This document shows, one piece after another, positions 58,820 to 64,000 of a stretch of DNA of 64,000 nucleotides. Position numbers and translations under genes: made by a program. Position 1 is the first letter of the stretch; each line of letters begins with the position of its first letter. The stretch lies in the NCBI RefSeq assembly GCF_000213175.1, contig NW_009799179.1, positions 1,735,793 to 1,799,792 of the forward strand, in the 5' to 3' direction. Origin of the DNA: Neurospora tetrasperma FGSC 2508. Lineage: Eukaryota > Ascomycota > Sordariomycetes > Sordariales > Sordariaceae. The notes beneath the pieces were generated by a model. That model had not been told where the DNA came from, did no database searches, and saw only the letters and a program-made list of their open reading frames with translations.

Positions 58820-59501
58820 GATGCTGGCCGCTGGAGGTGCCAGATGTTCATTTTTAGGTTTCCGGAGCAGTATGAAGCTATCCGGCTGCCCGATGATGCG
58901 ACGTTCATTCCTCAGAGACACGCTTTTCGGGTTGTTTGGTTGAGGATGGCATGCGCGCCACAAAAGTCGTCGAGCGCGCGCGACTGTACACGTACTAGTG
59001 ACGCCAAAGCACGTGATGCGACGCTGGCTCAAATCGGCGTGTTCCAGTCAAAGCTGTCTTTTATTGAGCCGCCGTCCTGTCGATGAACGTGTGTGTACTT
59101 GGTGTGATTCAAGACGATCGACAACACCTTGACTACCGGATACACTGAGCGCCTTTTGACAATGAAACCGGAAACAAGATCATGATGCGGAACAGAATAT
59201 CATCGAAGTGAGCAGGTACCGTGGATTGGGGGTTAGGGATGAAGATGACAAATTGACGGACAGCTGGGTTCAGGGCAAAAGAGCACAAAGGTGCACTGGC
59301 TGCTGACCTCCCTTGACCGGCCGCATGCCTGCCGCAGAACTCTCGTCCAACCACGACGACCTTTGAGTAAAGCAACTGAACTTGCCCCGAGTCTCGGATC
59401 CAACAACTTTTCTCTCGACACACAGACTATCAAGTTATCTTTTCATTCAGTACATTTCTTTTAGGGCCTTTGGATCACATCCCTTTAACACCAAGGTAAC
59501 C
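58820..59501. promoter_or_regulatory. Divergent promoter, REV3 / SLU7
   Basis: 682 bp. A GGGTTAGGG telobox-like sequence lies near 59229 and a TTTTAGGGC at ~59458 in the SLU7 leader. The upstream open frame running into SLU7 begins with TTG and was not used. Confidence 0.5.
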
Positions 59502-60752
59502 ATGCCTCCCCCACCACCAAATAGACGCGAGCAGGCCACAGCTGCCCCAAGCTCAACCGACAAGTCGGAGACCGGCGCTGGCGCCGCCCGCAAGGAGGAC
59601 AACATCTACATCCCGTCATATATCAGCAAACAGCCCTTCTATGTCAGTGGTCTGGATAATGAAGAAGGTGATTCTCTTCTTCATCAGCGTGCGCGGCAGC
59701 AGGAGGAAGACAAAGCCGCCCAAGCCGCCGCACTTCTCGCCCGGGGTAAGAAGGCTGGTCCGGCAAGGACGAAATGGGTCAAGGGCGCGTGCGAGAATTG
59801 TGGCGCCATGGGCCACAAGAAGAAAGACTGTCTCGAACGGCCACGCAAATTCGGCGCCAAAGCGACGGGCAAGGATATCCAGGCGGACCGGATCGTGCGC
59901 GACGTGAAGCTGGGTTACGAGGCGAAGCGAGATGTTTACAGCGCGTATGATCCAAAACAGTACATGGAGGTGGTGGAGGAGTATAACATGCTGGAGGAGG
60001 CTCGACGGGCATTACAGGGAGACCAGAAGACGCCGGATGGGGAGGGGGCAGATGGTCCGGAAGACGACAAGTCAGGGTTTAAGTACGACGAGGAATCTGA
60101 TATGGGACGCGATCGTGCTACGACTAAACAATCTATGCGTATTCGCGAGGACACAGCGAAGTACCTTCTGAACTTGGACTCGGATTCCGCCAAGTACAAC
60201 CCCAAGAAGCGCGCCCTCGTCGACGCCGGTGCTATAGCCGACAAGTCCGCCGCCTTGTTCGCTGAGGAAAGTTTCCTCCGTGCTTCTGGCGAAGCAGCGG
60301 AATTCGAAAAGGCCCAGCGTTATGCATGGGAGGCACAGGAGCGATCGGGCGATACCAGCCTGCATTTGCAAGCCAACCCGACTGCTGGTGAGATCCTACG
60401 CAAGAAGGAGTCTGAGGAACGCGAGGCCAAGCGGAGGAAGAGAGCGGAAGAGTTGGCGAACCAATATGGCACACAGCCCGTCATCTCAGACGCACTTCGA
60501 GAAACCATTAAGGAAAGCGAGACCTTTGTGGAGTATGACGAGGCCGGCCTGATTAAGGGGGCACCGAAGAAGGTCGGCAAGTCCAAGTATCTCGAGGACG
60601 TGTACATCAACAATCACACGTCTGTTTGGGGCAGTTGGTGGTCAGACTTCAGATGGGGCTACGCTTGCTGTCATTCATTTGTCAAGAACAGTTACTGCAC
60701 AGGAGAGGCAGGTATAGCTGCAAGCGAGAAGGCGGATGCTTGGGATAAGTAA
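59502..60752 (+). CDS. slu7: Pre-mRNA splicing factor Slu7
   Basis: Single exon, 416 residues. Slu7 acts at the second catalytic step in 3' splice-site choice. Seen: [30 protein letters not shown]; the CCHC zinc knuckle [14 protein letters not shown] (residues ~96-109) followed by [22 protein letters not shown], diagnostic of Slu7; [19 protein letters not shown]; and the C-terminal [34 protein letters not shown], also a Slu7 hallmark. The ATG in AACCATGCC was chosen because the family begins just before the PPPPNRRE-type segment. It converges on uS4. Confidence 0.95.
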   Translation: MPPPPPNRREQATAAPSSTDKSETGAGAARKEDNIYIPSYISKQPFYVSGLDNEEGDSLLHQRARQQEEDKAAQAAALLARGKKAGPARTKWVKGACENCGAMGHKKKDCLERPRKFGAKATGKDIQADRIVRDVKLGYEAKRDVYSAYDPKQYMEVVEEYNMLEEARRALQGDQKTPDGEGADGPEDDKSGFKYDEESDMGRDRATTKQSMRIREDTAKYLLNLDSDSAKYNPKKRALVDAGAIADKSAALFAEESFLRASGEAAEFEKAQRYAWEAQERSGDTSLHLQANPTAGEILRKKESEEREAKRRKRAEELANQYGTQPVISDALRETIKESETFVEYDEAGLIKGAPKKVGKSKYLEDVYINNHTSVWGSWWSDFRWGYACCHSFVKNSYCTGEAGIAASEKADAWDK

Positions 60753-61212
60753 ACAGTATGACCAACAGTTTTTGATGTTAAAAATGATACCACAGTGCCT
60801 CAACTTGAGAGTGCCCAACCGATCATACCTTGTGTACCCTTGGAGTAGCCTGCGGAACTAAAACATGACGTAGAGAAATCCAGACATGAAAGCAACTTAC
60901 GCGAGTACATCGGCTGACACATCCAAGACGGGGCACTTGAGAAGCTTCACAAAAACAAAGTCTGGCGGTTCTGAGCATGCAACAAGAAGATGGTGTATAA
61001 TTGAGACTTGAAAGGTGGTGCCTTCAGATCCGGAGGTTTCTTAGCTTCCAGGCACATATTTCAGTGCCAACCGTGCATGCATTTGATCCCTGACTACATG
61101 GACACCGTGATCATAATGTAGGTTAAGGCAAAATGAACCTTCCAAGACCTGTGTTCCTACTAGCCGATGCTATGCACCTGAAACCCAGCCCACCAAGATA
61201 GGCGCCTCAAAT
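60753..61212. other. Convergent 3' ends of SLU7 and uS4
   Basis: 460 bp with no gene or repeat seen. Confidence 0.6.
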
Positions 61213-62089
61213 TTACTCCTCATCCTCCTCCTCAGCGGCCTCACCGCCCTCGGCGGCCTTGGCCTTCTTTCTGCGGACACGGCCGGGGCGACCGCCACCG
61301 AAGGGAGAGGTGAGGGCGAAGTCGATGTGCTTCTGAGAGTCGAGACGGACAACGAAAGAGGGGACGTTGACGATCTGCTTGCCGACGCGGATGTGGCGCT
61401 GGCGAATGAGGACACGAGCGTGGTGGATGGACTTGGCGAGGCCGAGCTTGTAGACGCAGGTCTGGAGACGACGCTCAAGGAAATCCTCAGCCTTGAGGGC
61501 AAGGACGTAATCGAGCTTCATGCGGGACTCGTCAAGGACACCAACGCGAACGAGACGGCGAATGAGGGCATTGCCTTCGAAAAGACGCTTGGGGTCCTTC
61601 TCGTCGAGGGTAAGAAGCTGACTGTGGCAGAAGTTAGTAATCGGGCGATTCCCTGGCATATCATTCCCCAGCGCCTGAGGCCCATTTCGGGGCCTGGTTT
61701 GCTGGACAACTGGATGGGGTGCGAGAAAAACTTACCGGGCAGCACGACGGATCTTGGAGAGGGTCAAGAGCACACGCCAGACCTCACGCTTGTTGCGAAG
61801 ACCATACTCGCCAACGAGCTTCAACTCGGAGTCCCTGAGGTCCGAAAGTTAGTCGTATGATCACAATCGACATAAGCAGAGTCAAGCTCATGCTCAGTGG
61901 CCGGTGATTTGAGGCATGCGAGCGATCGCACGCGCAAAGAACATGGAGATGGTTGCTCCCGCTGCAATTGCTGTCGCTTCGCAGAGGCCGTCGAAAAGGA
62001 GTTCGGAATCAAACTTAGACGCACAAACGAGCGGCCTCGAAAGGGCGACGGGGGACCTTAGCGGTCTTCGAGTAAGAACGAGGCGCCAT
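61213..62089 (-). CDS. rps9: 40S ribosomal protein uS4 (S9)
   Basis: Exons 62089-62025, 61834-61736 and 61621-61213 on the minus strand (introns 190 and 114 nt; GTGCGT and GTAAGT donors), 190 residues, the family size. Small-subunit assembly protein and fidelity factor. Sequence: [21 protein letters not shown] / [21 protein letters not shown] / [20 protein letters not shown], then the S4 RNA-binding domain ([42 protein letters not shown]) and an acidic tail ending EEEDEE. The donor GTGCGT was preferred over the GTTTGT three bases earlier because it restores the conserved RLDSEL. It is divergent from eL21, 313 bp apart. Confidence 0.96.
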
Positions 62090-62402
62090 CTTGTTGTTGG
62101 GGGCTTTCTCAAAAGATCGTCGACTGGCAGCGAAAAGTTTCGAAAGTCGTTTTCTCAAAGTAAGAAAATCAAAGGGCCACTTGGAGGAGGGTTTGTGGTG
62201 GCCCGTGCGTCCAGCCTTGCCGGCACAAATCCGCTTGCCCTAACGCTGGCAGGCTGGTGGTTGGCCCAAGCTTTGTCCACCTCGCTTAGTCATACAACGG
62301 GAAATCGAGACCTAGTTTTGCTTGCACACAAATTCGTCGTCCAAATTTGACGCCCGCAGCAACCACCGTCTTCAGCATCCCCATACACGCCGAATCGTCA
62401 CG
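62090..62402. promoter_or_regulatory. Bidirectional ribosomal-protein promoter, uS4 / eL21
   Basis: 313 bp between the two start codons. One CCCTAA (62238-62243) lies roughly mid-way, a telobox core like that upstream of eL37. The element type is known to bind Tbf1 at ribosomal protein genes in some yeasts; use here is inference. Confidence 0.65.
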
Positions 62403-63139
62403 ATGGGTCACGCCGCAGGTCTCCGTGCTGGTACGAGATACGCCTTCTCGCGGAACTTCCGCGAGAAGGGTATGATCCGCCTCTCGACCTACCTTAAGCA
62501 GTACAAGTATGTTGCGACAGCGACGAATTGGGGTAGTTGGGACGTCATGGCTAACTTTTTGCTAGGGTTGGCGACATCGTCGACATCAAGGTCAACGGTG
62601 CTGTCCAGAAGGGGTAAGCGACGATCATTTCCACGCTTCTTATTTTTTTTGGGCCATTACAATTGCGACAAACACCAAGATGCGGAATATGTTGGGGTTC
62701 TGAAACATCGGAATTTCGAAAGAGGAGGGGCACATGCGAATGCGAACGACGAGGACTTTTTGGGAAAAATACGGGCGAGCTATGAAACTGACGTTGGAAA
62801 TCGATTAGTATGGCCCACAAGGTCTACCACGGCAAGACTGGTGTCATCTACAACGTCACCAAGTCCGCTGTCGGCATCATCATCTACAAGAAGGTGAAGC
62901 ACCGCTACATCGAGAAGCGCATCAACGTCCGCATCGAGCACATCCAGCCTTCCCGCTCCCGCGACGATTTCCTTCGCCGCGTCAAGCAGAACGCCGAGCT
63001 CAAGAAGCAGGCCAAGGCTGAGGGCAAGCCCGTCCAGCTCAAGCGCCAGGCCCTTCTCCCCCGTGAGGCTCGCACCATCTCTGTCGTCGACAACAAGCCC
63101 GAGACCGTTGCCCCCGTCGCCTACGAGACCACTATCTAA
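62403..63139 (+). CDS. rpl21: 60S ribosomal protein eL21 (L21)
   Basis: Exons 62403-62506, 62566-62613 and 62809-63139 (introns 59 and 195 nt), 160 residues, the family size. Sequence [59 protein letters not shown], then VIYNVTKSAVGIIIYKKVKHRYIEKRINVRIEHI, all conserved, ending APVAYETTI. The start lies in CACGATGGG, right after a CA-rich leader. It is expressed from the same short promoter as uS4 in the opposite direction. Confidence 0.96.
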
Positions 63140-64000
63140 AGTACTCTTGGGATAGGACTGGTGGTAGACCTGGCGTATTTGGTTTTTCTCTGCATGGGGT
63201 TCATCGCGTTCGACACGGATAGATATCCTGCATGGATTTTTTGGTCTGGGATGCGGGAGTGCTTATAGGAATCAAAAATACCAGTGGCATGACCATGACC
63301 AAAACCAAAACACACGAGAACCGGCTCGATGCGCCTCCTCCTGATCAGGTGTACGTGCTTTTGAGCCTCGAGCCAACTTGTGATCGGATGGACTACGCCA
63401 GACGAATCCGTGGCCAGACGAGTCACAGAAGGACAAACAATTCGAGCCCTGTCTGGCTGTGCGGCCGCTCTGTTTCTCGACCTAGCATCTTGCGGTTGAT
63501 AGGGATACGCAAATAGAGCAAACGTGACAAACCACTTCACCGGGCCAATCTCTGCTACCAGTACGTATTGTGAGCATTTAAGCGCGCTCAGAAGGTCTTC
63601 AAATCCAAAGATGTGATAGATCAGAGTAGAACGAGATGACTACAGCGTTATACTGGGCTTCCGTTTCCGACCTGGACGCAGAGATGACATCTTTTGAGCC
63701 AACTGATGATTATTTGAATTGTGGAATTCCGATACCCAACCAGGGCCATTTATACATCCCCAGGCGCATCAACGCAACAGCCTTGCTACATTGAAAGTGT
63801 CCATGTTTTATGAAACTTGATAACGGAGCTTCAGTTATCTACCTGTTTGTTACTGATCGTTCCACTCTCAAGAATGTTCTCGGACTGTATACTATGATGA
63901 TGATCATTTGGTTGGACAAAGGCAGCGGGCTGAGGCGGTCCATCACAGATCGATGACAGATTCACTGTGGGGTTTGAGGTTCATGTGGAATGTCGAGCAA
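63140..64000. other. 3' flank of eL21 to window edge
   Basis: 861 bp with no supported gene; several short frames on both strands lack motifs. Confidence 0.5.

Noticed and set aside
62019-62028. GTTTGT as donor of uS4 intron 1
   Set aside because: It would give RDSEL; GTGCGT three bases on gives the conserved RLDSEL.
1-64000. mat a-1, 5S rRNA, CRISPR, retroelement or virus-like genes
   Set aside because: Looked for by motif and repeat structure; none recognised.

Overview
The window is a gene-rich, intron-containing stretch of a filamentous ascomycete chromosome. Short introns (about 50-290 nt) with GT(A/G)AGT-type donors and CTRAC-type branch sites, roughly 50% GC coding DNA, and gene content and order all point to the genus Neurospora. 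The order cyt-20 (valyl-tRNA synthetase) - APN2 - mat A-3/A-2/A-1 - SLA2 - upr-1 (REV3) is the mating-type end of linkage group I in Neurospora. The deduced 373-aa MAT A-2 and 324-aa MAT A-3 have the sizes I recall for N. crassa. MAT A-1 looks two residues shorter near its N-terminus than the N. crassa protein as I remember it, so the exact species is left open. All gene models come from joining exons by eye at splice sites; reading phase was checked for each join.

Layout. 0-5 kb: C-terminal half of an MFS transporter, Elongator subunit Elp6, ribosomal protein eL37. 5.5-21.6 kb: dual-targeted valyl-tRNA synthetase, a PA-TM-RING ubiquitin ligase, APC/C subunit Apc5, cytochrome oxidase subunit VIa, and AP endonuclease 2 (APN2), the conserved left marker of the mating-type locus. 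22.9-28.1 kb (approximate): the mat A idiomorph, with mat A-3 on the minus strand, mat A-2 and mat A-1 on the plus strand, and a shared A-3/A-2 promoter carrying a three-copy tandem repeat. 27.9-32.9 kb: a gene-free, partly AT-rich flank with a 221-bp element bounded by 24-bp inverted repeats and a separate 84-bp-arm inverted repeat; this fits the known fast-evolving mat variable region. 32.9-36.2 kb: SLA2, the conserved right marker. 37.5-48.3 kb: ATG3, tRNA-Lys(CUU), splicing factor CWC24, and an ApsA/Num1 cortical anchor with 24 copies of a 23-residue repeat. 48.3-52.9 kb: a long stretch without a recognisable gene. 52.9-63.1 kb: REV3 (upr-1), SLU7, and a divergent pair of ribosomal protein genes, uS4 (S9) and eL21.

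The functional centre is the mating-type locus. MAT A-1 (alpha box) sets A identity, and A-2 (PPF/HPG type) and A-3 (HMG box) act in later sexual development. No mat a HMG gene is present, so this is a single-idiomorph (mat A) haplotype. The other genes are housekeeping genes. I saw no CRISPR array, no rRNA gene and no intact or recognisably broken retroelement. The less explained features are the repeats around the mat genes, the palindrome inside the RING-gene intron, the GGTACC cluster between SLA2 and ATG3, and the 4.7 kb gene-free region.
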